Source of the DNA: Caulobacter vibrioides
GTDB lineage: Bacteria > Pseudomonadota > Alphaproteobacteria > Caulobacterales > Caulobacteraceae
DNA: 64,000 bases
Assembly: GCF_002310375.3 (NCBI RefSeq)
Contig: NZ_CP023315.3
Coordinates: 2,604,001-2,668,000, forward strand
Direction of reading: 5' to 3'
Below, piece after piece: positions 1-8,008 of the stretch. A program made the position numbers and the translations under genes. Under the pieces are notes generated by a model, which ran no database searches, was not told the origin of the DNA, and saw only the letters and a program-made list of their open reading frames with translations. Numbering within the stretch: the first letter of the stretch is position 1; every line of letters begins with the position of its first letter.

Positions 1-29
1 TACTCAGTCGCCTGAAATCAATTTCTGTC

Positions 30-139
30 GTCATCCCGGCCGGAAGCCCGCTTGCGGGCTGGAGCGCCGGGACCCAGGGGCAACCGCACTGCGCCGGCCC
101 CTGGGTCCCGGATAGCCTCTACGAGGCTTCCGGGATGAC
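30..139. repeat. Intergenic palindromic repeat, GTCATCCCGG family
   Basis: The outer arms read GTCATCCCGG near 30 and CCGGGATGAC near 130. Inner arms pair GGGACCCAGGGGC with GCCCCTGGGTCCC. The whole could fold as a long stem or cruciform. It lies 3' of the glutathione S-transferase gene on the minus strand and could act as its transcript end. Bases 1-29 and 140-196 show nothing else. Confidence 0.75.
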
Positions 140-196
140 AAGCGGTTTAGTCTTTGAAGTATCGGAGCTTTCGTGTCCGCAATTGGGTCCGCCGCC

Positions 197-829
197 TTAA
201 GCGCCCAGCATCCGGCGTTCGCGCTTGATGATGTCCGCAAACGACGGCCGGGCCAGGATGGCGTCGGCATAGGCCTTGGACTTGGGCCACTTGGCGAAAT
301 CAAAGCCGGCGTGCTCCAGGTTCACGAAGGGGCTGGCCACGGCGATGTCGGCCAGGGTGAACCGGTCCTCGATCAGGAAGCCGCTGGCGGGGATCGCGTG
401 CTCCAGATAGTCGAGCACCGGCGGCATCGCGACGTTGATCCCCTTTTCGATCGCCCCTTCGTCAGGCTGGGCGCCCATGAAGCGCGGCCCCACCACGCGG
501 TTGAAGAAGATCGGGCCCGCAGCGCCGACAAAGATCGAGTCGGCGTACTCTTCGTACCAGACGGTCCGCGCGCGCGCCTTGGGCTCGGTCGGGATCAGGT
601 TCGGCTCGGGATGGGCCGCATCCAGATAGGTGATGATCGCCGAGGAGTCCGAGATCTTGAAATCGCCGTCCTGGAACCCGGGAATCTTGCCGAACGGGCT
701 GCAGGCGTCGAACTCGGTGTCGGGCTGGCCCAGCCGGACCACCTTGTTGTCGTACGCCAGACCCTTTTCGGTGGCGAACACCATGGTCTTGCGGACGAAC
801 GGCGAAAGCGACGAGCCGTAGATGAGCAT
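197..829 (-). CDS. Glutathione S-transferase family protein
   Basis: This 210-residue protein has the two-domain GST layout. An N-terminal thioredoxin-like fold (about 1-80) opens with MLIYGSSLSPFVRK, where a Ser near residue 7-10 could activate glutathione, and contains a DSSAIITYL segment matching the usual (E/D)SxAI glutathione-binding turn. An all-helical C-terminal domain follows (about 88-205). Cytosolic GSTs conjugate or reduce electrophiles with glutathione; the substrate cannot be told from sequence. The ATG at 829 is preceded by a GGGAG Shine-Dalgarno. It is a single gene; the DUF3253 gene upstream lies on the same strand about 73 bases away. Confidence 0.88.
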   Translation of the reverse strand: MLIYGSSLSPFVRKTMVFATEKGLAYDNKVVRLGQPDTEFDACSPFGKIPGFQDGDFKISDSSAIITYLDAAHPEPNLIPTEPKARARTVWYEEYADSIFVGAAGPIFFNRVVGPRFMGAQPDEGAIEKGINVAMPPVLDYLEHAIPASGFLIEDRFTLADIAVASPFVNLEHAGFDFAKWPKSKAYADAILARPSFADIIKRERRMLGA

Positions 830-902
830 CGATGGTCTCCCTGGTTTGGGAGACCATAGGCCATCGACTTAGTTTCTTTTCAAGACTAACTTGAGACCGC
901 GA

Positions 903-1190
903 CTATTCTTCTTCGCCGGCCGGCTCTTCGAAGCTGGTCGGGTCGCCTTCCAGGCGCAGACGGATGCGATAGACGCCGCGGAACTTCTCGGGATTGACCG
1001 GCTTGTTGTGGCGCAGGATCACCACCTTGCCCTCGCGCGCGAGTTCGATGGCGTTGGTGCGTACGTGGCCCAGTTGCTGCTGCCAGCGCTCGGGCTGGAT
1101 CGCCTTGGCGATGTTCATCGGGTCGATCGACTTGCCTTCGGGCAAGGCCGCCAGTTGGAACAGGATGGTGTCTTGGATCGGGGTGGTCAT
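903..1190 (-). CDS. DUF3253 domain protein
   Basis: A small (95-residue) acidic protein beginning MTTPIQDTILFQLAALPEGKS and ending in an EEPAGEEE tail. The stretch with MNIAKAIQPERW and HNKPVNPEKFRGVYRIRL matches my memory of the DUF3253 family, a winged-helix-like fold of unknown role. An in-frame ATG at 1202 would add four residues; I prefer 1190 because GGCGAGG lies just before it. It is divergent from the hotdog thioesterase at 1292, with about 100 bases of shared promoter region. No pathway can be assigned. Confidence 0.75.
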   Translation of the reverse strand: MTTPIQDTILFQLAALPEGKSIDPMNIAKAIQPERWQQQLGHVRTNAIELAREGKVVILRHNKPVNPEKFRGVYRIRLRLEGDPTSFEEPAGEEE

Positions 1191-1291
1191 ACGCCTCGCC
1201 ATGCCACGGATCGCGTCCGAACGCGAGGCGCGGCTTGCGCGCGCGAGACGACCGCTCTAACTGAACCCCGATAAGTTTCGGAGGGGACGGC

Positions 1292-1744
1292 ATGGACGGC
1301 GGGGCCGAGAGTTCCAGCAGCTCGCGATTGGTCGAGAGCGGTGAGTGGGCCGGTTGGCGCACCTGGCAAGGCATGGACCCGTTCGAGGACCAGTCCGGCC
1401 CCTTCTATTTCCGCGAGGATGAAACCGGCCGCGTCACCTGCGCCTTCCGCGCCGAGCCCAAGCACATGAACGGCGGCGGCTTCATGCACGGCGGCTGCAT
1501 GATGACCTTCGCCGACTTCTGCCTGTTCGCGATCGCCTGGCGTGACCTGGCCGGGAGCCACGCCGTCACCGTCAGCCTGAACGGCGAATTCGTCGGCCCG
1601 GCCCGTCCCGGCGACCTGGTCACGGCCACCGGCGAGGTCGTGCGCGCTGGCGGCGCCCTGCTGTTTGTGCGCGGCCTGATCTCGACCGGTTCCAGCCCGA
1701 TGCTGAACTTCTCGGGCGTGATCAAGCGGATCCGCTCGCGATAG
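1292..1744 (+). CDS. PaaI-type hotdog-fold thioesterase
   Basis: A 150-residue single hotdog domain. The segment KHMNGGGFMHGGCMMTFADF carries the HGG turn of PaaI/YbgC-like acyl-CoA thioesterases, followed by an acidic residue on the hotdog helix, and SLNGEFVGPARPGDLV is the typical central strand pair. Such enzymes hydrolyse acyl- or aryl-CoA in the cytoplasm; the acyl group is unknown here. The ATG has GGAGGGG eight bases upstream. It converges on the GST-like gene ending at 1749, leaving only 4 bases between stop codons. Confidence 0.85.
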   Translation: MDGGAESSSSSRLVESGEWAGWRTWQGMDPFEDQSGPFYFREDETGRVTCAFRAEPKHMNGGGFMHGGCMMTFADFCLFAIAWRDLAGSHAVTVSLNGEFVGPARPGDLVTATGEVVRAGGALLFVRGLISTGSSPMLNFSGVIKRIRSR

Positions 1745-1748
1745 CGCC

Positions 1749-2372
1749 TCAGGCGGTCATGCCCGCCGCAGCGGCGGGCCTGGCCAGCATGGCGTCCAGC
1801 CAGCGGTTGACGTGGACCCGTTCGGGATCCGGCCGCCACTTGATCATGCGTCCGAAATCCAGGCTCGTGACCGCGATGACATCGACGATCGTGATGCGGT
1901 CCGCCGCGATGAACGGGCTTTCGGCCAGGCGGTCATCGAGCACCCTCAGGCTCTTTCTGACGCTCTCGAGATTGTAGGCGGCCACTTCGGGGACCTGCGC
2001 CTCCAGCGCGGCCATGCCGGGATGGCTGTGACGCACGCCCTGCATCATCGGCGTGGCGACCATCATCTCGGTGCGCCGCAGCCACATCTCGATGATCGCC
2101 GTCTCCTTGGGGTCGCGCCCGAACATGTTCGGCTCGGGATAGACGCTTTCCAGATAGCGGCAGATGGCGACCGACTCGGTGATCACCGTCCCATCGTCCA
2201 GCTCCAGCGCGGGCACGTGGGCGAGACCCGCCTTGCCGCGATACTCCGGCGACCTGTGCTCGCCGCCCATGATCGACAGGCTGACGATCTCCACGTCGGA
2301 GATCCCCTTCTCGGCCATGAACCACCGCACACGGCGCGGATTGGGGGCCCGCAGGCAATCGTAGAGTTTCAT
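1749..2372 (-). CDS. Glutathione S-transferase family protein
   Basis: A 207-residue GST-like protein. The thioredoxin fold begins MKLYDCLRAPNPRRVRWFMA and includes ALELDDGTVITESVAICRYL, with the conserved cis-Pro region (HVPALE) and the TESVAI glutathione-binding turn. The C-terminal half is helical. The nearest families, from memory, are beta/theta-type and maleylacetoacetate isomerase-like enzymes, but no substrate is evident. The start has GGGGAGG upstream. Its 5' side leads into a cluster of palindromic repeats and a decayed DUF559 fragment. Confidence 0.87.
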   Translation of the reverse strand: MKLYDCLRAPNPRRVRWFMAEKGISDVEIVSLSIMGGEHRSPEYRGKAGLAHVPALELDDGTVITESVAICRYLESVYPEPNMFGRDPKETAIIEMWLRRTEMMVATPMMQGVRHSHPGMAALEAQVPEVAAYNLESVRKSLRVLDDRLAESPFIAADRITIVDVIAVTSLDFGRMIKWRPDPERVHVNRWLDAMLARPAAAAGMTA

Positions 2373-2403
2373 GGTCGTCCTCCCCTTTCGCCCACACTAA
2401 GAG

Positions 2404-2437
2404 CCCTTCCCCTCGATGGGGAAGGGTCGGGAGGGTT
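2404..2437. repeat. Palindromic repeat, CCTTCCCC/GGGGAAGG family, copy 1
   Basis: Hairpin CCCTTCCCC-TCGAT-GGGGAAGGG followed by TCGGGAGGG. Same orientation as copy 3; the tail has diverged from the TTGGGATGGGGTG tail of the other copies. It abuts the DUF559 remnant at 2440. Confidence 0.8.
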
Positions 2438-2439
2438 AA

Positions 2440-2490
2440 TCGCTGAGTCTCAGCCGCAAGACGCGCTCGGCCAGGAGGAGCTGATGGCCT
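2440..2490 (-). pseudogene. Remnant of a DUF559 gene 3' end
   Basis: On the minus strand this reads QLLLAERVLRLRLSD-stop, matching the C-terminal YLVAERVLAEIQQS of the intact DUF559 gene nearby. At DNA level GGCCGAGCGCGTCTTG is identical over 16 bases in both places, then the sequences drift and run into a copy of the same repeat. No start or core domain remains, so this is a decayed or recombined scrap of a second DUF559/repeat unit. The match is short, which limits certainty. Confidence 0.5.
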
Positions 2491-2514
2491 AGGCGCATGT
2501 GCCTGACACGATGT

Positions 2515-2551
2515 CACCCCATCCCAACCCTTCCCCATCAAAGGGGAAGGG
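2515..2551. repeat. Palindromic repeat, CCTTCCCC family, copy 2
   Basis: CACCCCATCCCAACCC tail followed by the TTCCCC-ATCAAA-GGGGAA hairpin. It is inverted relative to copy 3 and nearly identical to its reverse complement, so copies 2 and 3 form a larger inverted pair around 2552-2580. Confidence 0.85.
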
Positions 2552-2569
2552 AGCTTCCCTGCGCGGCCC

Positions 2570-3034
2570 TTACCTCAAAGCCCTTCCCCTTGATGGGGAA
2601 GGGTTGGGATGGGGTGATTGCTGAATTTCCGCCAAGACGCGCTCGGCCACGAGATACGGATTGCCGAACGCCTCACCGTCGCGGACACGCATGACGCGAT
2701 ACCCCTGGGACGCAAGCCAGGCGTCGCGCGCGGCGTCGTGCAGTTGAGCTTCAGGATGATCATGCCGGCCGCTGTCGACTTCGATGACGAGCCGTGAAGC
2801 GTGATGGACGAAGTCGACGACATAGCGCCCGATCGGCGCTTGGCGGCGGACGTGGAGGTCAAGAGCGCGAAGAGCCTTCCACAGGACCCTCTCGCTGACG
2901 GTCATCTCGTTCCGGAGACGACGGGCGCGTTTGACGACGCCAGGGGCATGTCGAGGCGTCGGTGTTCCTTCGGACACGCTGTCACCCCATCCCCTACCCT
3001 TCCCCATCAAAGGGGAAGGGAGGAAAAGGAGCAA
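2570..3034 (-). CDS. DUF559 (endonuclease-like) domain protein, flanked by repeats
   Basis: Up to 154 residues. The core (about residues 33-135) is a DUF559 domain, predicted from the family to have the PD-(D/E)XK nuclease fold of very-short-patch-repair enzymes: RARRLRNEMTVSERVLW, then IGRYVVDFVHHASRLVIEVD with the candidate Asp and Glu-x-Asp metal ligands, then GYRVMRV. Both ends are translated repeat DNA: PSPLMGKGRGWG at the N-terminus and SPHPNPSPSRGRA at the C-terminus. The longest frame starts at a TTG at 3034 with a poor ribosome site, so the true start is uncertain; an ATG or GTG inside or just after the repeat is equally possible. Function is unproven. Confidence 0.7.
   Translation of the reverse strand: MLLFLPSPLMGKGRGWGDSVSEGTPTPRHAPGVVKRARRLRNEMTVSERVLWKALRALDLHVRRQAPIGRYVVDFVHHASRLVIEVDSGRHDHPEAQLHDAARDAWLASQGYRVMRVRDGEAFGNPYLVAERVLAEIQQSPHPNPSPSRGRALR
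2581..2616. repeat. Palindromic repeat, CCTTCCCC family, copy 3
   Basis: CCCTTCCCC-TTGAT-GGGGAAGGG followed by TTGGGATGGGGTG. It overlaps the 3' end of the DUF559 gene and encodes that protein's C-terminal tail. Confidence 0.85.
2983..3020. repeat. Palindromic repeat, CCTTCCCC family, copy 4
   Basis: CACCCCATCCCCTACCC tail plus TTCCCC-ATCAAA-GGGGAA hairpin, same orientation as copy 2. It covers the 5' end of the DUF559 frame, so copies 3 and 4 bracket that gene as an inverted pair. It also sits just 3' of the nucleoside transporter gene. Confidence 0.85.
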
Positions 3035-3047
3035 CCTTTAGTTGACT

Positions 3048-4328
3048 CTAGAGCCCAAACAGGCTGCGCGGCATCAGGCCGACCAGCGAGGCGGTCAGGC
3101 AGGTGGCCAGGAAGCCGGCCATCATCGCCTTCCAGACCAGGCCCAGCACTTCCTGCCGGCGCTGGGGCACCAGCACCGAGAAGCCGGCGACGTTCATGCC
3201 CACCGAGCCGATGTTGGCGAAGCCGCACAGAGCGTAGGTCATGATCATCCGGGTACGCTCGTCCAGCAGGGCCTCGCCCACCTTGGACAGCTGGATGAAG
3301 GCGGTGAACTCGGTCAGGATCAGCTTCACGCCCAGCAGACCGCCGGCCGTGCCCGCTTCCTCCCACGGAATGCCCATGGACCAGGCCAGCGGCGCGAAGA
3401 CTACGCCCAGGCCGCGCGCGATGCTCAGCGGCTCGCCGCCCACCGGCGGGAAGGCGCCCAGGATCTTGTCGACCATGGTGGCCAGGGCCACGAAGACGAT
3501 CAGGGTGGCGCCGACGTTCAGGGCGATCTGCAGGCCGTCGGTGGTGCCCTTCATGACCGCGTCGATCGAGCTGCCGTAAGTCTTGTCCTCAGCCGCGAGG
3601 TCGAGATCGGCGCCCTTCTCCATCGGGTCGGACGGCACGATGATCCGGGCCAGTAGCACGCCGGCCGGGGCCGAGATGATCGAGGCGGTCAGCACGTGAG
3701 CGGCGGCGTTGGGCAGGACGTCGGCCAGGATGGTGGCGTAGGCGACCATGGTCGAGCCGGAGACGCAGGCCATGCCGACCGCGATCAGCATGAAAAGTTC
3801 CGAGCGGCTCAGCTTGTCGAGATAGGCGCGGATGAAGATCGGACCTTCGACCTGTCCCATGAAGATGGTGGCGGCGGTGGCCAGGGCCGGCGGGCCGCGC
3901 AGACCCAGCGTCTTCTGGAACACGAAGCCGAAGCCTTGGGCCAGCCACTTGAGGATCTTCCAGTGCCACAGCAGCGCCGACAGGGCGCAGACCACCAGGA
4001 TCACGGGCATGACGCGGAACGCGAAGATGAAGCCCGCGCCCGGATTGCTCACCGTATAGGGCTGGTCGCCGCCGGCCAGGAAGCCGAACACGAAGGCCGT
4101 ACCGGCTTGGGTCGAGGCGCCAAGGCCCTCGACAGCGCCGTTGACGCCACGCAGCATCTGCTGGGCTTGCGGCAGCCCGAACAGGACCAGCACCAGCATC
4201 ACCTGAATGACGACGGCGCCAATGGCCAGGACCCAGGGGAACCGCTTACGATTCTCGGAAACGAGCCAGCAGAGGCCTAGGGTGAGCGCCAGACCCGCCA
4301 GGGCCTGAACGTTCTCGGGACGGAACAT
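3048..4328 (-). CDS. Concentrative nucleoside transporter (CNT/NupC family)
   Basis: A 426-residue, very hydrophobic inner-membrane protein with about ten predicted helices. Starting at the ATG at 4328 (MFRPENVQALAGLAL) gives a helix-first protein; an upstream in-frame start would add 27 polar residues unlike the family. Recognisable CNT blocks are GDQPYTVSNPGAGFIFAFRV, the QVEGPIFIRAYL segment and the GSTMVAYA segment that line the nucleoside and Na+/H+ sites. Members import nucleosides with a cation gradient. It is divergent from the ABC export operon, with a 308-base gap holding a nested inverted repeat. Confidence 0.92.
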   Translation of the reverse strand: MFRPENVQALAGLALTLGLCWLVSENRKRFPWVLAIGAVVIQVMLVLVLFGLPQAQQMLRGVNGAVEGLGASTQAGTAFVFGFLAGGDQPYTVSNPGAGFIFAFRVMPVILVVCALSALLWHWKILKWLAQGFGFVFQKTLGLRGPPALATAATIFMGQVEGPIFIRAYLDKLSRSELFMLIAVGMACVSGSTMVAYATILADVLPNAAAHVLTASIISAPAGVLLARIIVPSDPMEKGADLDLAAEDKTYGSSIDAVMKGTTDGLQIALNVGATLIVFVALATMVDKILGAFPPVGGEPLSIARGLGVVFAPLAWSMGIPWEEAGTAGGLLGVKLILTEFTAFIQLSKVGEALLDERTRMIMTYALCGFANIGSVGMNVAGFSVLVPQRRQEVLGLVWKAMMAGFLATCLTASLVGLMPRSLFGL

Positions 4329-4413
4329 CAAGACGAAGACCTTACAATGAGGCGACGCCCCCGCGACGCCGACCAAGGGGCGAGATTGACACCAAGTCAG
4401 CCGTCGCACGCAA

Positions 4414-4453
4414 GCGCCTTGCGTAAGGAATGGTTAACCAGTCCGCAAGGCGC
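4414..4453. repeat. Nested inverted repeat in divergent promoter region
   Basis: Arms GCGCCTTGCG (4414-4423) and CGCAAGGCGC (4444-4453) are perfect complements; the 20-base loop contains TGGTTAACCA (4431-4440), itself a perfect palindrome. It lies between the CNT gene and the ABC export operon, so it may be an operator or a transcript hairpin. The rest of 4329-4636 shows no gene. Confidence 0.6.
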
Positions 4454-4636
4454 CTAAGTCATAAGCCTCTTACTGCCAGGGCGCCGTCCCGCCCGCTGGA
4501 TGGCTAAGACAGCCCTTCAACGCGACCCAGGCCGACTATTTCACCCCGGAAATGCGCCTTACCCCGATTTAACTTGGCCGCTCGGCGATCGGCGTTCATT
4601 GCTGCAACCGTCGATTGGGGGAGCACGAGTCCGCAA

Positions 4637-5845
4637 ATGTCGTTGGCCTTGGCCACACTTCTATACGAGTGGCGTCGTTACATGGCGGCTGTCGTCGCCC
4701 TGGCCTTTTCGGGCCTTCTGGTGCTGGCGCAGGTCGGCATGTTCGTCGGTATCGGCAAGGGCTTCACCGCTCAGATCGACCGCGCGCGCGCCGATGTCAT
4801 GGTGCTGGGCCCGGGCGCCAAGGCGCTGTTCGGCGGCGGTCAGTCGGGCCTGCCCCGGCGGATGATCCCGCTGGTCTACAGCCACCCCGAGGTCACCCAG
4901 GTCGCGCCGCTGGACGGCTCGGGCGGACGCTTCCAGAACATCCTGTCGCCCGAGGAACAGGCCAAGATCGAGGCCCGCACCAAGGCTGCGGCCAAGGGCG
5001 GCAAGTCGCCCCCGCCCGGCGGCGGCCGCAAGACCGAGTTCGTCAATGTCACGGTGATCGACGCGATCCCGGGCTATGTGACGGTCCCGACCGACTACAC
5101 CGATGAAATGATCGAGGCCCTGCGGCGTCCCTACGCCGTGGCCGTTGACGAAACCGCTCTCAAGCGCCTGGGCGTGAAGAAGGGCGACAAGGCCCTCTAT
5201 AACGGCAAGACCATCTATATCGCCGTGGTTACGCGCGGTTATCCGAACGTCATCCAGGCCACCCTGGTCATGTCGCGCGACACCCTGCGGATGCTGGGCG
5301 AAGCCGACACAGGCCAGCGCGTCGGCCCGCTGATGGTCGAGATCCAGGACCCGGCGCGCGCCGAGATCGTCGCCGCCCAGCTGAACAAGAAGGCCGACGG
5401 CAAGTTCCGCGCTTGGACCCGCCAGGAACTGGCCGACGCCAACTCCAGCGCCATGCTGGACGATCAGATCATCGGCATCATGCTGGGCTTCTCGGCGTTC
5501 CTGGGCCCGCTGATCGGCGTGGCCATCACCTGGCAGACCCTGCGCGGCGCGATCATGGCCAACATCAAGGAGTTCGCCTCTCTGCGCGCCCTGGGCGTGT
5601 CGATGGGCGACCTGCGCAACATCGTCATGGAGCTTTCCTTCTGGGTCGGGATCGTCGGCGTCTTCGCCGCAGGCCTGCTGACCTGGGGCGTGTCGCTGCT
5701 GGCGGCCATGGGCGGGGTGCCGATGTACTTCCCGCCGGTGCTGGTCGCCATCGTCGCCGGCTTCCTCGTCGCTATCGCCATGCTGTCGGGCTTCCTGTCG
5801 CTCGGCGTCCTCAAGAACAGCCAACCCGCGGATCTGCTGCGATGA
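4637..5845 (+). CDS. ABC exporter permease, FtsX/DevC-like
   Basis: A 402-residue inner-membrane protein. One N-terminal helix (about 17-39), a large periplasmic domain (about 40-275) and a C-terminal FtsX-type core of three helices (about 280-400) give the MacB/DevC topology. I chose the ATG giving MSLALATLLYEWRRYMAAV because the longer frame adds residues unlike the family; a GGGGGAG lies about 14 bases upstream, rather far. Its stop overlaps the ATPase start (ATGA), so the two are translationally coupled. With the following ATPase and HlyD-type protein it forms a DevBCA/MacAB-like export unit. The exported substrate is unknown. Confidence 0.88.
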   Translation: MSLALATLLYEWRRYMAAVVALAFSGLLVLAQVGMFVGIGKGFTAQIDRARADVMVLGPGAKALFGGGQSGLPRRMIPLVYSHPEVTQVAPLDGSGGRFQNILSPEEQAKIEARTKAAAKGGKSPPPGGGRKTEFVNVTVIDAIPGYVTVPTDYTDEMIEALRRPYAVAVDETALKRLGVKKGDKALYNGKTIYIAVVTRGYPNVIQATLVMSRDTLRMLGEADTGQRVGPLMVEIQDPARAEIVAAQLNKKADGKFRAWTRQELADANSSAMLDDQIIGIMLGFSAFLGPLIGVAITWQTLRGAIMANIKEFASLRALGVSMGDLRNIVMELSFWVGIVGVFAAGLLTWGVSLLAAMGGVPMYFPPVLVAIVAGFLVAIAMLSGFLSLGVLKNSQPADLLR

Positions 5846-6591
5846 CCCGTGACAACGCGCACAAGCGTGGCGAAACCGCCCTGGAAGCCCGTGGCCTGGT
5901 CAAGCGCTTCAAGACCGGCCGCTCGTATATCGAGGTGCTCAAGGGCATCGACTTTGACGCTAAGCACGGCGACGTGACGATGGTCATGGGTCCATCGGGC
6001 TCGGGCAAGTCGACCCTGGTCGCCGCTCTGTCGGGCCTCCTGAAGCCCGACGAAGGCAAGGTGTCGGCCCTGGAGGCCAAGGACCTTTGGGCCCTACCCA
6101 CCGGTAAGATCGACAAGTTCCGCCTGGACCACTGCGGCTTCATCTTCCAGGGCTTCAACCTGTTCCCGGCCCTGACGGCCAAGCAGCAGGTGATGACGGC
6201 GCTGAAGTACCAGGGCGCCAGCGCCGGCGAGCAGGCCCGTCGCGCTCAGGCGGCTCTGGAGTCGGTGGGCCTAGGCCCGCGCGTCAACCAGCGCCCGTCC
6301 GAGCTGTCGGGCGGTGAAAAGCAGCGCGTGGCCATCGCCCGGGCCCTGGCCAAGAACCCGAACCTGATCTTCGCCGACGAACCGACCTCGGCGTTGGACG
6401 GCGAGAACGGCCAGATCGTCATCCGCCTGCTTCGCGAGGCGGCGTCCGTTCGCGGCGCGGCGGTGATCTGCGTGACCCACGACCCGCGGCTCGAGGCCTA
6501 TGCCGACCGCGTCATCCACATCGAAGACGGCCGGATCCTGGACGACGTGCGTAGAACGCCCGACGCCAATCCCGCGCCGCTCAGCCACTGA
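5842..6591 (+). CDS. ABC exporter ATP-binding protein, LolD/DevA-like
   Basis: A 249-residue nucleotide-binding subunit. Walker A is GPSGSGKST (about 50-58), the Q-loop lies in GFIFQGFNLFPALT, the signature is LSGGEKQRVAIARALA, Walker B is LIFADEPTSALD, and the switch His is in CVTHDP. The N-terminal ten residues are a charged tail. It powers the permease encoded upstream by ATP hydrolysis at the cytoplasmic face. The ATG overlaps the permease stop codon; 20 bases separate it from the downstream HlyD gene. Confidence 0.93.
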   Translation: MTRDNAHKRGETALEARGLVKRFKTGRSYIEVLKGIDFDAKHGDVTMVMGPSGSGKSTLVAALSGLLKPDEGKVSALEAKDLWALPTGKIDKFRLDHCGFIFQGFNLFPALTAKQQVMTALKYQGASAGEQARRAQAALESVGLGPRVNQRPSELSGGEKQRVAIARALAKNPNLIFADEPTSALDGENGQIVIRLLREAASVRGAAVICVTHDPRLEAYADRVIHIEDGRILDDVRRTPDANPAPLSH

Positions 6592-6611
6592 TTTTCTGGG
6601 GGAATTTCGAC

Positions 6612-7616
6612 ATGCCCGGCTTTCTGCGCCGACCCGCCTTCTACATCGTCCTGGTCGTCGTGCTGCTGCTCGGCGGCGGCTTCTTCTACGCCAAGGGCCA
6701 ACAGGCCGAGAAAAAGAAGAAGCTTGAGGCCGCCGCCGCCCAAGAAGAGCCCTCCCCCTACGCGGCCATCGCCCAGGGCAAGGCCGACGTCGAGGGCGGT
6801 GTGATCCAGGTGGCCGCGCGCCGCCCGGGCATCGTCCGTGAAGTCTTCGTCCAGGAAGGCGACATCGTCACCAAGGGCCAGCCCCTGGCCAAGCAGGAGG
6901 ACGATGACGTTCGCCTCGCGGCGCAGACCGCGGCCGCGAACCTGGCCTCGGCCAAGGCTCAGCTGGCGCTCTATCAGGTGCAACTGCGCACGGCGCAGCG
7001 CGAGTTCAACCGCCTCCAAGGCCTGGCCGGCGCGAACTATGTCGCGGCCCAGAAGCTGGATAGCGCCCGCGACCAGATCGCCCAGGCGCAAGCCAATATC
7101 GGGACCCAACAGGCGCAGATCAGCGTCGCCTCCGCCCAGCTGGCCCAGGCCAACTACAACCAGGAACTGACGGTGATCCGCGCGCCGGCCGACGGCCGCA
7201 TCGCCCGCCGCCAGGCCAATCCGGGCTCGGGCGCCTCGACCCTGAACGTGACGGCCATGTTCGACCTCGAGCCGAACACCCAGCGCATCGCTCGCGCCGA
7301 GATCGTCGAGGCCGACATCCCGAACGTGACGATCGGCCAGGAGGTCGAGATCCAACCGGAAGGCAGCCCGGACAAGACCTATATCGGCAAGGTCCTGCGC
7401 CGCGCCGCCGTGTTCGGCGCCCGCAAGCTGGCCTCGGACGATCCCAGCCAGCGCAGCGACGAGCGCGTCGTCGAGGTGGTGGTCAGCGCCGACGGCGCCC
7501 CGCTGCTGGTCGGCCAACGCGTGCTGGTCAAGTTCATGAAGCCTGGCCAGAAGGCCGGCGTGAAGCGCGACAAGCCGACCCCGCCGGTCGCGGGCGGAGC
7601 CAAGAAGAAGGCGTAA
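6612..7616 (+). CDS. HlyD-type periplasmic adaptor (membrane fusion) protein
   Basis: 334 residues: a single N-terminal anchor helix (about 8-27), a Lys/Glu/Ala-rich stretch, a biotinyl-lipoyl-like half motif (about 50-90, PGIVREVFVQEGDIVTKGQP), an alanine/glutamine-rich coiled-coil hairpin (about 95-180), the second lipoyl half and a beta-barrel region ending in a Lys-rich tail. It would bridge the inner-membrane exporter to an outer-membrane channel; no TolC-like gene lies nearby, so a shared channel is likely. The start has GGGGGAA upstream. A strong terminator follows, making permease, ATPase and this gene one operon. Confidence 0.9.
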   Translation: MPGFLRRPAFYIVLVVVLLLGGGFFYAKGQQAEKKKKLEAAAAQEEPSPYAAIAQGKADVEGGVIQVAARRPGIVREVFVQEGDIVTKGQPLAKQEDDDVRLAAQTAAANLASAKAQLALYQVQLRTAQREFNRLQGLAGANYVAAQKLDSARDQIAQAQANIGTQQAQISVASAQLAQANYNQELTVIRAPADGRIARRQANPGSGASTLNVTAMFDLEPNTQRIARAEIVEADIPNVTIGQEVEIQPEGSPDKTYIGKVLRRAAVFGARKLASDDPSQRSDERVVEVVVSADGAPLLVGQRVLVKFMKPGQKAGVKRDKPTPPVAGGAKKKA

Positions 7617-7646
7617 GACCGCCTTCAGCCCACAACACCCTTTGAG

Positions 7647-7674
7647 CGCCGCGCGGATCCCCGCGCGGCGTTTT
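7647..7674 (+). terminator. Rho-independent terminator of ABC export operon
   Basis: Perfect 10-bp stem CGCCGCGCGG / CCGCGCGGCG with ATCC loop, followed by TTTTC. It lies 30 bases after the HlyD-type gene stop. Confidence 0.9.
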
Positions 7675-8008
7675 CATTTGGCGCACGGCAAGGCCGCCCT
7701 TGCCCTGGGCGGACGGATGAGCGCCCCGTCGTCATAGGGCCAAGCCCGCCATCGTAGATGGTCGACGCCCCCTCCGCAGACTCCCCAAAACACCTTGGTC
7801 TTGCTGGATGTTATGGAGACCACGCTCGCGCCAGAGCGGTTGTAGGATGCACTTTTCGACCATGGATCGAATAAGGATGCGTCGCGCCCAAGCTAAGTGT
7901 GATAAGCTGGTCTAATACACGCCGCCCTTCATTCGCGGCCTAGACCCAGACATTCTAAGCCAGGTACGGCTTTCTTCTCGCAAAGCCTCTGGTCGGCGAA
8001 GGACAGCT
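7675..8008. other. Gene-free interval upstream of histidine kinase
   Basis: 334 bases without a convincing gene. A short frame starting near 7757 has no ribosome site and no recognisable product. The last part must hold the kinase promoter; I see no clear consensus. Confidence 0.6.

Noticed and set aside
7757-7876. About 39-codon frame in the gap before the histidine kinase
   Set aside because: No Shine-Dalgarno, no recognisable product, composition like non-coding DNA.
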